NCBI GenBank assembly: GCA_902506565.1
Contig: LR732703.1
Span: 746,030-810,029 of the forward strand
Direction of reading: 5' to 3'
Length of the DNA stretch: 64,000 nt
Source: Burkholderiales bacterium 8X
GTDB taxonomy: Bacteria; Pseudomonadota; Gammaproteobacteria; Burkholderiales; Burkholderiaceae_C
Shown piece after piece: positions 17,339 through 25,873 of this stretch (its first letter is position 1; the number at the start of each line of letters is the position of its first letter). Both the position numbers and the translations under genes were made by a program. The notes beneath the pieces are model-generated. The model was not told where the DNA came from, ran no database searches, and saw nothing but the letters and a program-made list of their open reading frames with translations.

Positions 17339-18316
17339 TCAGGCGGGTTGAACCAGCGAGCGCAGCAGCGCGGTCAGTTGCGCGGCCTGGGGCATGTACC
17401 ACTGGCGGTGCGACTGCTGGTGGGGAACGGGCGTCTCGGCCGCGCCCATGCGGCGTACCGGCGCCAGCAGATGACCGAACAGCGCCTCGCCGATCTGCGC
17501 GGCGATCTCGGCGCCGGTGCCGTACAGCAGGGGCGCCTCGTGCAGCACCACGGCCCGGCGGGTGCGCCGCACCGAGTCGAGGATGGTGTCCATGTCGAGC
17601 GGCTTGAGGCTGCGCAGGTCGACCACTTCGACTTCGATGCCCTCGGTGGCGAGCGCCTTGGCGGCCGACTCGGCCAGCGCCACCATCGCGCCGGAGGCGA
17701 CCGCCGTGGCATCGCGCCCGTCCCGCGCAATGCGGGCCTTGCCGAGCGGCACCACCAGGTCGCCATCCGGTACCTCGCCATTCATGCTGTAGAGCGCCTT
17801 GTGCTCCATGAACAGCACCGGGTTCGGGTCGCGAATCGCAGCTGCGAGCATGCCCTTGGCATCGGCCGGCGTCGCCGGCATCGCGATGCGAAGGCCGGGC
17901 ACGTTGGCCACCCAGGCTTCGGGGCTCTGGTCATGGTGCATGCCTGCGCCAACGGCGCCGTACGGGGTACGCACCACCATCGGCAGCGGGTCGACGCCGC
18001 CGGAAGAAAACACCGCCTTGGCAGCCGAATTCACCAGGTGGTCCATGCCCAGCGTCAGGAAGTCGGCGAACATCAGTTCGGCGATCGGCCGCATGCCCAT
18101 CATGGCCATGCCCACCGCCGTGCCGACGATCGCGGATTCGGAGATCGGCGTCTCGATGATGCGTTTCGCGCCGAAGCGCTCGAGCAAGCCCTTGGAGACG
18201 GCGAAGGAACCACCGAGACGGCCGATGTCCTGGCCCAGCATGACGACGCGCGGATCGCGCTCCATCTCTTCGAGCAGGCCTTGTCGCAAGGCGGCCCGGT
18301 ATCGCATCATGGCCAT
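17339..18316 (-). CDS. 2-oxoacid/acetoin dehydrogenase E1 component, beta subunit
   Basis: ThDP-dependent E1-beta of 325 residues. Diagnostic stretches are VVMLGQDIGRLGGSFAVSKG near residue 24, RIIETPISESAIVGTAVGMA and the PYGAVGAGMHHDQSPEAW loop. It pairs with the E1-alpha gene, whose stop lies 1 bp upstream of this ATG. I chose the ATG at 18316 over a longer frame that overlaps E1-alpha. With alpha it would decarboxylate a 2-oxoacid, or cleave a diketone-type substrate such as acetoin, and reductively acylate the lipoyl protein encoded next. No E3 gene is nearby, so dihydrolipoyl dehydrogenase must come from elsewhere. Confidence 0.9.
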   Translation of the reverse strand: MAMMRYRAALRQGLLEEMERDPRVVMLGQDIGRLGGSFAVSKGLLERFGAKRIIETPISESAIVGTAVGMAMMGMRPIAELMFADFLTLGMDHLVNSAAKAVFSSGGVDPLPMVVRTPYGAVGAGMHHDQSPEAWVANVPGLRIAMPATPADAKGMLAAAIRDPNPVLFMEHKALYSMNGEVPDGDLVVPLGKARIARDGRDATAVASGAMVALAESAAKALATEGIEVEVVDLRSLKPLDMDTILDSVRRTRRAVVLHEAPLLYGTGAEIAAQIGEALFGHLLAPVRRMGAAETPVPHQQSHRQWYMPQAAQLTALLRSLVQPA

Positions 18317-18317
18317 G

Positions 18318-19364
18318 CTAGCGATCCTCCCGAATGGTGGTTGTGGCATCGCCTTCATGGAAGACGTAGCGCTCCAGCCCTTCGGCTTCGAGTACCGGCA
18401 GTTCGCGCGCCGCCGCAAGTGCCTGCTCGATCTCGAGGTCGAGCGACACCCTCAGCTCGTCCAGCTCCCGTTCGCTGGCCAGGCCCGCTTCCAGCACGGC
18501 TGCGCGAGCGCGCGGCAGCGGGTCGCGTCCAGCCCAGGTCTTCATGAACTCGGCGGTGCGGAAATCGGGCAGTCCTTCGACGTGCGCGTGCAAGCGACAG
18601 GTGTCCGCGACGATCAAGGTCGGCCCCTTGCCTTCGCGTGCCCGCGCCAGGGCCTGTTGCGCGGCTTCATACACGGCTGCGATGTCGTTGCCGTCGATCC
18701 GGATGCCGGGCATGCCGTAAGCCTGCGCTCTCACGCTCAGGTCGTCGATCGGCATGTAACTCGACCACTCCTGCGATTCGGCCACGCCGTTGGACTCGCA
18801 GACGAAGACGACCGGTGCGCGATAGATCGCGGCCATGTTCATGCCTTCGTGGCAATCGCCGCGGTTGGCCGCACCGTCGCCGAAAAGGCAGACCGCGCAG
18901 TCGCCCGCGCCGCGCGCCTCCAGCGCCATGGCGACGCCGGTCGCGACCGGGATCTGGGCGCCGAGGATGCCGGTGGTGCCGACGATGCCGTACTGCAAGG
19001 CCGCCATGTGGCGCGACCCGGTGAGGCCGCGGCCTGGAGAGTCTGCACGGCCGAGTACGCCAGCCCACTGCACAAGCAGCGGCACGCCACGAGCGAAGAA
19101 GGCGGGCCGCGACCGGAGCGACGGCAGCAATTGGTCGCCGGCCGCCATGGCGTAGCCGATACCGACGCCGATCGCTTCCTGGCCGATATAGGAGTGCACG
19201 GACTCCATCTTTTCCTTGCCGCTCTTGTAGAAGCGGATCTGCGCCTCGTCGAAGAGCCGCGCCAGGAGCAAGGTGCGGTACATCTCGCGCAGCGGCGGTG
19301 ACGGCGCCTGGGCCGGGTCGCCGCCGGCGACCGCGCGGCTTATCGGATTCGAATCGGAAGTCAA
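18318..19364 (-). CDS. 2-oxoacid/acetoin dehydrogenase E1 component, alpha subunit
   Basis: ThDP-binding E1-alpha. The cofactor motif starts at LFGDGAANRGDCHEGMNMA and ends at ESNGVAES. That closing segment resembles the acetoin dehydrogenase AcoA type (E-N-N-G-Y-A-E-S) more than pyruvate dehydrogenase. SVHSYIGQEAIGVGIGYAM forms the early helical block. I propose a TTG start at 19364 overlapping the Bug stop (TTGA), giving 348 residues. A longer ATG frame back to 19583 runs antisense-like through the Bug gene and has no family similarity. Coupling to the binding-protein gene is unusual but the two are clearly co-transcribed. Confidence 0.88.
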   Translation of the reverse strand: MTSDSNPISRAVAGGDPAQAPSPPLREMYRTLLLARLFDEAQIRFYKSGKEKMESVHSYIGQEAIGVGIGYAMAAGDQLLPSLRSRPAFFARGVPLLVQWAGVLGRADSPGRGLTGSRHMAALQYGIVGTTGILGAQIPVATGVAMALEARGAGDCAVCLFGDGAANRGDCHEGMNMAAIYRAPVVFVCESNGVAESQEWSSYMPIDDLSVRAQAYGMPGIRIDGNDIAAVYEAAQQALARAREGKGPTLIVADTCRLHAHVEGLPDFRTAEFMKTWAGRDPLPRARAAVLEAGLASERELDELRVSLDLEIEQALAAARELPVLEAEGLERYVFHEGDATTTIREDR

Positions 19365-20344
19365 TTGAGCACGGCCCCCGACTTCTCGATCAGGCTGCGC
19401 CACTTGGGTGTCTCCGACTCGATGAACTTCCGGAACTTGTCCGGCGGCATGTTGAGCGCGTTGTTCCCGCCCTTGTAGAAGTTGTCGACCACCAGCGGAT
19501 CCTTGAGCGCGGCTTCGACCGCGGGCACCAGCTTGTCGACGATGGCTTGCGGGGTTCCGATCGGCAGGAACAAGCCGGTCCATGGCGCCAGGTTGACCTG
19601 CGGGTAGCCGAGCTCGGTCGCGGTCGGGATGTCGGGCGCCACCGCCAGCCGCTTCGAGGTGCTCAGGACCAGCGGCCTGAGCTTGCCGGTCGCGACATGG
19701 CCGGCGATCGGCTGCGCATAGTCGAACATCAGCTGGATGTTGCCGCCCAGCAAGTCCGCGCTGGCCGCCGCCGTGCCCTTGTAGGGCACGTGGACCATGT
19801 CGATGTTGGCAGCGCTCTTCAAAAGCTCGCCGGCCAGGTGCGGCGAGGTGCCGAGCCCGGGCGATCCGAAGTTCACCTTGCCCGGATTCTTGCGGGCGTA
19901 GTCGATCAGCTCGGCCAGCGTGCGGTACGGGCTGCTGGTCGTGGCCACCAGGACCATGGGCGTTTCGGTGAGGCCATAGAGCGGCACGAAGCTCTTGAGC
20001 GTGTCGTACGGCGGCGGCTTCATCATGGCCTGGACGGCGACCATCGGCCCCGAGGTTCCGTACAGGATCGTGTAGCCGTCCGGCTTGGCCTTGAGGACCG
20101 CCTGCGCGCCGATCACGCCGCTCGCGCCGCCGTAGTTCTCGATGACGATGGGTTGCCCCAGCTTGTCGCCGAGCACCTTGGCCATCAGCCGGGCGCTGCC
20201 GTCGGTGACGCCGCCGGCCGGAAACGGAATCACCATCGTGATCGGACGCGAGGGATAGTTTTCCGGCTGGGCGCTCACGCTCGAAACGGCGAGCAGTGCG
20301 CCGGCACCGGCGGTTGCGAGTAGGCGCATCGTCTTGGCGAGCAT
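19361..20344 (-). CDS. Bug-family (TctC-like) tripartite tricarboxylate binding protein, orphan
   Basis: Periplasmic solute receptor of 327 residues with a signal peptide (LLATAGAGALLAVSSVSAQ). The mature start NYPSRPITMVIPFPAGGVTD and the ENYGGASGVIGAQAV and VPYKGTAAASADLLGGNI blocks are typical of Bordetella-uptake-gene proteins. No tctA or tctB membrane genes are in the window, so it must use a distant transporter or act as a sensor. It is the first gene after LysR and is translationally coupled to E1-alpha, so its ligand is probably the substrate of that complex. ATG at 20344 chosen from the signal peptide and the GGAGACA site before it. Confidence 0.92.
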   Translation of the reverse strand: MLAKTMRLLATAGAGALLAVSSVSAQPENYPSRPITMVIPFPAGGVTDGSARLMAKVLGDKLGQPIVIENYGGASGVIGAQAVLKAKPDGYTILYGTSGPMVAVQAMMKPPPYDTLKSFVPLYGLTETPMVLVATTSSPYRTLAELIDYARKNPGKVNFGSPGLGTSPHLAGELLKSAANIDMVHVPYKGTAAASADLLGGNIQLMFDYAQPIAGHVATGKLRPLVLSTSKRLAVAPDIPTATELGYPQVNLAPWTGLFLPIGTPQAIVDKLVPAVEAALKDPLVVDNFYKGGNNALNMPPDKFRKFIESETPKWRSLIEKSGAVLN

Positions 20345-20443
20345 CTTGTCTCCAGTGAATGAGCGCCGCAGTTTATGGGGGGCCCCCTCGCCGAACAATC
20401 GGCGGTGCCGGAAAGCAGATATGCGTTTTGGAGCATGGCAGGG

Positions 20444-20471
20444 CGCGATGCTTTTCGCGCGAAGCATCGCG
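20444..20471. promoter_or_regulatory. Perfect 10-bp inverted repeat between lysR and the Bug gene
   Basis: Arms cgcgatgctt and aagcatcgcg (20444-20453 and 20462-20471) enclose an 8-nt loop. The element lies between the LysR stop and the Bug start. There is no T tract. It could be a rho-independent-like attenuator, an mRNA-stabilising stem for the Bug transcript or a protein-binding site. Confidence 0.5.
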
Positions 20472-20502
20472 TCGACCGGCAAGCCAACGTCGACGCCGTT
20501 TG

Positions 20503-21453
20503 CTACGAAGCCGGCGGTTGCCAGATGCCGTTGGCGGCCAGCTCTTCGACGATGGTGCGGATCAGCTTGGCGACTTCCCGCGCCGCGAACGAGGTCGGAT
20601 GCTGGCCGCCACCGGTCACGAGCGTCACCGTCCGGTCGAGCCCCGGCTCGACGATGCGGGAAGCCTGCAGCAGTCCACCGGAAACCTCGCGACCCACCGC
20701 ATGGCCGCTCAGGATGGTGTGCGCCGAGCCGGCCGCCGCCAGGTCCTTCTGGATCGTGAGCGATTCGACCTCCATCGCCACGTTCAGCTGGATGCCCTGG
20801 CGCCTGCCCTGCTGCTCGAGCTTCATTCGAAGGCCGTTGGGCAGACCCGGCAGCACCATCGGCACGCCGTCGAGCAACCTGAAAGGCACTGTCGGGTGGC
20901 GAGTCAACGGGTCGCCGGGCGGACCGACCAGGTAGGTTTCGACCCGCGCCAGCGGATGCTCCGCGGCCGGTACCCGTGCATACCGAAAAGGCACGCCGAT
21001 ATCGATCTTGCCGGTCGACAACCACTCGTCGATGCTGCCGCTGCTTCCGTCGATGCAATAGAGGCGAATGCCCGGATGTCGATCCCGAAGGCGCAGGTAG
21101 AGCATGTTGACCAGGGGTTGCGACAAGGTCGGTACCAGCCCGATGCGCACCTCGCCGGTCGGCACGCCGCCGGTGCTGCGCATGTCGTTGGCCAATCGAT
21201 CGGCGTCGGCCAGGAGCTGGGTGACCCGCGGCAGCATCTGCTCGCCGAACATCGAAAGCTTGACGCCCCGCCCGGTGCGCTGAAAGAGCCGGCCGCCGCA
21301 TTGCTGCTCGAGTGCGCTGATCTGGCGGCTGACGGCCGACTGCAACGAGCCGTTGGCGACGGCGACGCGCGTCAGGCTGCCCAGTTCGGCCACCTGCGAA
21401 AAGAGCCGCAGCTTGTCGAGATCCAGGGCTCCGGCGGTTGGGGTCGAAGTCAT
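20503..21453 (-). CDS. LysR-family transcriptional regulator of the lipoyl/E1 island
   Basis: A 316-residue LysR regulator. The winged-helix part is DKLRLFSQVAELGSLTRVAV with recognition-helix region LQSAVSRQISALEQQ (about residues 38-52), followed by a two-lobed effector domain (TGEVRIGLVPTLSQPLVNML). It is transcribed away from the acyl-CoA dehydrogenase gene with 93 bp between the starts and lies upstream of Bug, E1 and the rest on the same strand. It probably controls both arms, as divergent LysR genes usually do, in response to a pathway intermediate. Confidence 0.92.
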   Translation of the reverse strand: MTSTPTAGALDLDKLRLFSQVAELGSLTRVAVANGSLQSAVSRQISALEQQCGGRLFQRTGRGVKLSMFGEQMLPRVTQLLADADRLANDMRSTGGVPTGEVRIGLVPTLSQPLVNMLYLRLRDRHPGIRLYCIDGSSGSIDEWLSTGKIDIGVPFRYARVPAAEHPLARVETYLVGPPGDPLTRHPTVPFRLLDGVPMVLPGLPNGLRMKLEQQGRRQGIQLNVAMEVESLTIQKDLAAAGSAHTILSGHAVGREVSGGLLQASRIVEPGLDRTVTLVTGGGQHPTSFAAREVAKLIRTIVEELAANGIWQPPAS

Positions 21454-21546
21454 GCGCGGGAAAGCATATCAGTTTTGCCAGCTCATGGACTAGGCGCAGA
21501 GCAGCCTTGGCTCCTAGACTTTCGGCGTTCCCAATCACGCCAAACC
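21454..21546. promoter_or_regulatory. Divergent promoter region lysR / acyl-CoA dehydrogenase
   Basis: The only non-coding stretch between the two arms of the island. It contains a spaced inverted repeat ctagg...cctag (21490-21494 and 21513-21517, 18 nt apart), compatible with a LysR site but short. No strong sigma-70 boxes are visible. Confidence 0.45.
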
Positions 21547-22683
21547 ATGGACTTCGAAACCCCTTCCGAATACGAACCCATCCTCGACGTCGTGCGCGAG
21601 TTCCGCCGTCGCGAACTCGACCCGCTGGAGAAGGAATTCCTCCTGGCCGGGGAGATGGACAAGGAGACCAAGCTCGCTCTCGAACTGAAAGCGCGCGACG
21701 TCGGCCTTTGGGCGCTCGACGTTCCCGAAGAAGAAGGCGGCGCCAACCTGAGCTTGCTGGCCATCGCCATGATCCATGCGGAGATCTGCCAGAACGCGAT
21801 CCCGTTCCACTTCGGCGGCAGTCCCGAGCCGATGCTGCGCGAAGCCAGCCCGGAGCAGAAGGCCAGGTACTACGACACCGTGATCAGCGGCGAGAAGCGA
21901 AGCTGCTATGCGTTCACCGAGCCCGACGCTGGCTCCGATGTGCAGGGCATCAAGACCCGCGCCATCAAGGACGGCAACGACTGGGTGCTCAACGGCACCA
22001 AGATCTACATCACCAACGCGCACATGGCCGACTACGCCTTCGTGTATGCGGTGACCGATCCGGCCAAGCGCGCCAAGGGCGGCATCACCTGCTTCATGGT
22101 CGACCGGGGCACACCCGGCTTCACGATCGGCAACCGCATCCGCACCATGGGCGACGGCCGCGATCCGTACGAACTGGTGTTCCAGGATTGCCGCGTTCCG
22201 GAAGAGAACATCCTGGGCGAGCTGGGCTTCGCGTTTTCGATGGGAGACAAGCAACTGACGCACGGCCGCGTGGTGCTGGCCGCGATGTGCCTGGGCCTGG
22301 CCGAACGCAGCATCGCGATCGCCACCGAGTGGGCCAAGCAGCGCAAGGCCTTCGGCAAGACCATCAGCCAGTACCAGGCCATCCAGTGGTACCTCGCCGA
22401 CTCGGCGGTCGAACTCGAAGCCGCCAAGATGCTGGTCTACAAGGCGGCATGGCTGTACGACAACGACAAGCCGGTGCGCACCGAGGCGCATATGGCCAAG
22501 CTCTATGCCGCCGAGATGGCGCAGCGCGTGACCGACCGCTGCATCCAGGTGCTCGGCGGGCTGGGCTACACGCTCGAGACGCCGATCCAGAGCATGTGGC
22601 GCCATGCGCGGGTCAAGCGCATCGGCCATGGGACCACGGAAATCCACCGCTGGATGATCGCGCGGTCGATGCTCGGGATGTAG
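21547..22683 (+). CDS. Acyl-CoA dehydrogenase family protein
   Basis: FAD-dependent acyl-CoA dehydrogenase of 378 residues that would introduce a 2,3-double bond into an acyl-CoA. FAD-binding features are CYAFTEPDAGSDVQGIKT, WVLNGTKIYITNA and the C-terminal QVLGGLGYTLETPIQSMWR. The region that in MCAD holds the catalytic Glu (Y-E-G-T) reads IGHGTTEIHRWM, with His in place of Glu, and the alternative helix-G position (KQLTHGRVVLAA) also lacks it, so the base is unclear. It opens the plus-strand arm and precedes lipA by 33 bp. ATG at 21547 fits the family N-terminus. Confidence 0.9.
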   Translation: MDFETPSEYEPILDVVREFRRRELDPLEKEFLLAGEMDKETKLALELKARDVGLWALDVPEEEGGANLSLLAIAMIHAEICQNAIPFHFGGSPEPMLREASPEQKARYYDTVISGEKRSCYAFTEPDAGSDVQGIKTRAIKDGNDWVLNGTKIYITNAHMADYAFVYAVTDPAKRAKGGITCFMVDRGTPGFTIGNRIRTMGDGRDPYELVFQDCRVPEENILGELGFAFSMGDKQLTHGRVVLAAMCLGLAERSIAIATEWAKQRKAFGKTISQYQAIQWYLADSAVELEAAKMLVYKAAWLYDNDKPVRTEAHMAKLYAAEMAQRVTDRCIQVLGGLGYTLETPIQSMWRHARVKRIGHGTTEIHRWMIARSMLGM

Positions 22684-22716
22684 CAGGCCGCCGCTGCAGC
22701 GAAAGAACCGAGCCGC

Positions 22717-23757
22717 ATGCTGAGCTTCAAGGGCATCTCGATCGCCGCCGAACCTTCGCCGGCAGCGTCGGTCGCCGTGGCATCGGCGGGACTGCGCAGC
22801 GGCGACAAGTACGTGACGCCGCAAGGGGTCACCGCGATCCGGCACGGCGCCAAGGCCGGCGGCACACGCGCTGCGCCAGCCTTCGGCGGCAAGCCGACCT
22901 GGACTCGCGCGCCCATGCCCGCGGGCGAGCGCTTCACCGAGGTCATGGGCCTGGTCGATGCGCACGACCTCGCCACGGTCTGCAAGGAGGCGCGCTGCCC
23001 CAACATCGGCGAATGCTGGAACGCGGGAACCGCGACGCTCATGCTGCTCGGAAGCGTCTGCACACGCGCCTGCCGCTTCTGCGCGGTCGATACCGGGCAA
23101 CCGGCCGGCCGGCTCGCTGCGGACGAGCCGGCACGGGCAGCTCGCACCGTGAGCTTGCTCCAGCTGGGCTATGTGGTACTGACGTCGGTCAATCGAGACG
23201 ACCTGGACGACGGCGGCGCAACGCATTTCGCCGCGACCGTACGCGCTATCCACGAGGCCTCGCCATCGACCGCGGTCGAGGTGCTGGTGCCGGACTTTCG
23301 CGGCAATCTGGCGCAGGTCGATCTGCTGCTGGCGAGCGGCGTGCAGGTCTTTGCCCAAAACATGGAGACGGTGCGGCGCTTGACGCATTCGGTGCGCGAC
23401 CCGCGGGCGGGCTACGAGCAGACGCTTTCGGTGCTGCGCCATGCGGCCTCGGCCACTCCCCGAAGTTTCGTCAAGAGCAGCCTGATGCTCGGGGTTGGAG
23501 AGACCACGGACGAGGTGCTTGAGGCCCTGAATGACTTGCGCAGCGCCGGCGTCCACATCGTCACGCTGGGCCAGTACCTGCGTCCGAGCGCCCATCATCT
23601 GCCGGTCGCGAGATGGGTCGAACCCGGAGAGTTCGAGATGCTCCGAGAGGCTGCTCTTCGCATGGGCTTCCTCGAGTGCCTCGCCGGCCCCCTGGTGCGT
23701 TCGAGCTATCGCGCGGACCAAGTGCTGGTGACAGCCAGGCAGCGATTGGCCGCATGA
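22717..23757 (+). CDS. lipA: Lipoyl synthase
   Basis: Radical-SAM enzyme that inserts two sulfurs into octanoyl groups on lipoyl domains. Both Fe-S cluster motifs are present: the auxiliary C89-x4-C94-x5-C100 ([12 protein letters not shown]) and the radical-SAM C115-x3-C119-x2-C122 (CTRACRFC). The C-terminal RSSYRAD serine motif that ligates the auxiliary cluster is also intact. The protein has 346 residues with an N-terminal extension of about 40 residues that is not conserved. Its ATGA overlap with lipB, and its place after an acyl-CoA dehydrogenase rather than in a housekeeping lipB-lipA locus, suggest a dedicated copy for the 77-residue lipoyl protein. Confidence 0.95.
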   Translation: MLSFKGISIAAEPSPAASVAVASAGLRSGDKYVTPQGVTAIRHGAKAGGTRAAPAFGGKPTWTRAPMPAGERFTEVMGLVDAHDLATVCKEARCPNIGECWNAGTATLMLLGSVCTRACRFCAVDTGQPAGRLAADEPARAARTVSLLQLGYVVLTSVNRDDLDDGGATHFAATVRAIHEASPSTAVEVLVPDFRGNLAQVDLLLASGVQVFAQNMETVRRLTHSVRDPRAGYEQTLSVLRHAASATPRSFVKSSLMLGVGETTDEVLEALNDLRSAGVHIVTLGQYLRPSAHHLPVARWVEPGEFEMLREAALRMGFLECLAGPLVRSSYRADQVLVTARQRLAA

Positions 23758-24497
23758 ACGCCGACGAGGTACGCCCCGGCGGCGCTCCCTTCCTGCCCGT
23801 CCCGGCCCCCGCCTCGCCCGACCGGCTGCGGGTCCGCTCGCGTGGCTCGTGCGATTACGCCGGCACCCTGGCCGAGATGCAGGCCTTCTGCGAAGAGCGT
23901 GATCGCTCGACGGCGGACGAACTGTGGCTGCTGGAGCATCCGTCGGTCTACACGCTCGGTATCTCGGGTGGCGCGCAGCACCTGCACGACCCCTGCGGCA
24001 TCCCGGTCGTCGCGAGCGATCGAGGCGGCCAGGTCACCTGGCACGGGCCGGGGCAGTTGGTGGCCTACGCCCTGCTCGACCTGCGCCGGAGCGGCCTCGG
24101 CATGGGCGCGCTGATCCAGCTGCTGGAACAGGCCGTCGTCCGGACCGCTGCCCGCTGGGGCATCGAAGCCGCGGCACGTCGCGACGCGCCGGGCGTCTAC
24201 GTCGGCGACCGCAAGCTGGCGAGCATCGGCATGCGTTTGCGCCGCGGCTGCACATATCACGGCATCGCGCTCAACGTGTCCAACGACCTCGCGCCTTTCG
24301 CGCAAATCGATCCCTGCGGCCATCCCGGCTTGCAGATGACCCGCCTGGCAGATCTCGGCGGGCCGGCGGACCTCGACCTGGTATCCGACGAGCTGGTTCG
24401 CAACATCCGATCGGCACTGACCCTCTCGCCGCGCCAGCTTTCTTCCTTCGCTCCCCGATCGAGCACGACCTTGCGAACGCAGGTCCAGCATCACTAG
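23754..24497 (+). CDS. lipB: Octanoyl-[acyl-carrier-protein]:protein N-octanoyltransferase
   Basis: Transfers octanoyl from ACP to the lysine of lipoyl domains, supplying LipA. The LipB motif [17 protein letters not shown] is at about residues 89-105. The catalytic dyad is intact: Lys154 in GDRKLASIG and Cys188 in [11 protein letters not shown]. The protein has 247 residues with a short Pro-rich N-terminal extension and about 30 extra residues at the C-terminus. The start overlaps the lipA stop by 4 bp. The lipA-lipB order and location inside the catabolic island support a pathway-specific lipoylation module. Confidence 0.94.
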   Translation: MNADEVRPGGAPFLPVPAPASPDRLRVRSRGSCDYAGTLAEMQAFCEERDRSTADELWLLEHPSVYTLGISGGAQHLHDPCGIPVVASDRGGQVTWHGPGQLVAYALLDLRRSGLGMGALIQLLEQAVVRTAARWGIEAAARRDAPGVYVGDRKLASIGMRLRRGCTYHGIALNVSNDLAPFAQIDPCGHPGLQMTRLADLGGPADLDLVSDELVRNIRSALTLSPRQLSSFAPRSSTTLRTQVQHH

Positions 24498-24517
24498 AAC
24501 CCACATCGACCGTTTTC

Positions 24518-25870
24518 ATGTCCATGCCCACCTACGTTCAAGGCCTCGCCCGTGTCGCCGCCGGTATGAAGGCAGCCGACCTGCCTGCTTCCGTCGTCAC
24601 GCGACTGCAAAGCTGCCTGCTCTACAACCTCGGCATGGCGATGGCCGGCTACCGCAAGGACGACCTGAGCTGGAACGCCATCCGGAACGTCTACACCGGT
24701 GGAGGCGAGGCAAGGATGTGGATCACCGGCGAGAGTCGATCACCGCAGGAGGCGGCCTTCACGAACGCCGCCCTCGTTGCGGCACGCGGCCAGAACGACA
24801 CACTGCAGGCGGCGCATGGGCATATCGGCTGCCACGTCGTGCCGGCAGTGCTTGCCTTGGCCGAGCAGCGCCGAGTCCCGGCGACGGACGTGCTGGCAGC
24901 CCTTGCGGCCGGATACGAAACCCAGGCTGCGGTCGCGCAAGGGGCGGCCGGTGCGGCGGTCTCGCGCGGCTTCCGCGCCACCTCGATCTTCGGCGTCTTC
25001 GGTGCAGCAGCCGGTGCCGCGCGCGTCCTCGGGCTGGATGCCGAACGGACGGCCCACGCGCTCGCCATCGCCGCCAGCTTCGCCGCGGGGACGATGCAGA
25101 CCTGGGCCGACGGATCGATGGAGTGGCGCTTGCAAGTGGGTCATGCCAGCCATTCCGGCGTGGTGGCCGCGCTGTTGGCCGAGGGCGGCCTGATGGGCGC
25201 CGCGCGGGCGCTCGAAGGCGCTGCCGGTTTCTACAAGGCCTTCACCGGCGACGTACCGGAACTGCCGAAGGCGCCCGCTGCGTCTGGCCAGTGGGCCATC
25301 GATCGGGTGATGTTCAAGCCCTATCCCGGTTGCGCCATCAACCAGGGGCCGGTGCATGCGCTCCTCACGCTGCTCACGGCCCGGGACATCGCAACGGCGG
25401 AGGTGGAGCGCATCGACGTGTGGCTATCGCCCACCCAGTGGGCCTACCCGGGCGTCGCCTTGCACGGGCCCTTCGCCACCTCGGCTGGCGCCGTCATGAG
25501 CACCGCCTTCATGCTGGCTGCCGCGCTGCGCGACCGGGCGCTGCGCCAATCGCACTTCGCGCTCGAATACGACGACGCCGGTTTGCTCGAGCTCGCGAGC
25601 CGCATCGAAGCCCATGCGGATGCCGACATGCCGGACGGCAGCGCCAGGGTGCAGGTTGAACTGAAAAGCGGCGAGCGGCACGAGGGCAGGTGCAAGGACG
25701 AACCCGGCTTCGTCTTCGACTGGACCGATACCGTCGCGCTGGTTCGAGGCCTGGCGCCCGAACTCGAGCTGCCCGAAGCCGACCGCCGGCTCTCGCGCCT
25801 GGTGGAGGCAGTCGATCGGCTGGGTGCGGCCGAAAACGCCGGTGCGTTGATTGCCTGTCTGATGGCCTGA
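24518..25870 (+). CDS. MmgE/PrpD family protein
   Basis: A 450-residue protein of the family that includes 2-methylcitrate dehydratase (PrpD), cis-aconitate decarboxylase and iminodisuccinate epimerase. The helical N-terminal half contains NAALVAARGQNDTLQAAHGH and the central GFRATSIFGVFGAAAGAARV. VMFKPYPGCAINQGPVHALL is the conserved catalytic-region segment. It starts 20 bp after lipB and ends the plus arm, 3 bp from the convergent aldo/keto reductase. In this context it may dehydrate or decarboxylate a branched di- or tricarboxylic acid, but members are catalytically diverse. Confidence 0.88.
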   Translation: MSMPTYVQGLARVAAGMKAADLPASVVTRLQSCLLYNLGMAMAGYRKDDLSWNAIRNVYTGGGEARMWITGESRSPQEAAFTNAALVAARGQNDTLQAAHGHIGCHVVPAVLALAEQRRVPATDVLAALAAGYETQAAVAQGAAGAAVSRGFRATSIFGVFGAAAGAARVLGLDAERTAHALAIAASFAAGTMQTWADGSMEWRLQVGHASHSGVVAALLAEGGLMGAARALEGAAGFYKAFTGDVPELPKAPAASGQWAIDRVMFKPYPGCAINQGPVHALLTLLTARDIATAEVERIDVWLSPTQWAYPGVALHGPFATSAGAVMSTAFMLAAALRDRALRQSHFALEYDDAGLLELASRIEAHADADMPDGSARVQVELKSGERHEGRCKDEPGFVFDWTDTVALVRGLAPELELPEADRRLSRLVEAVDRLGAAENAGALIACLMA

Positions 25871-25873
25871 CGG

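Noticed and set aside
22717..24497. lipA-lipB taken as the ordinary housekeeping lipoylation locus
   Set aside because: Position inside a divergent catabolic island, the lipA-then-lipB order and the nearby free lipoyl domain argue against it, although the copy number in the genome cannot be seen from here.
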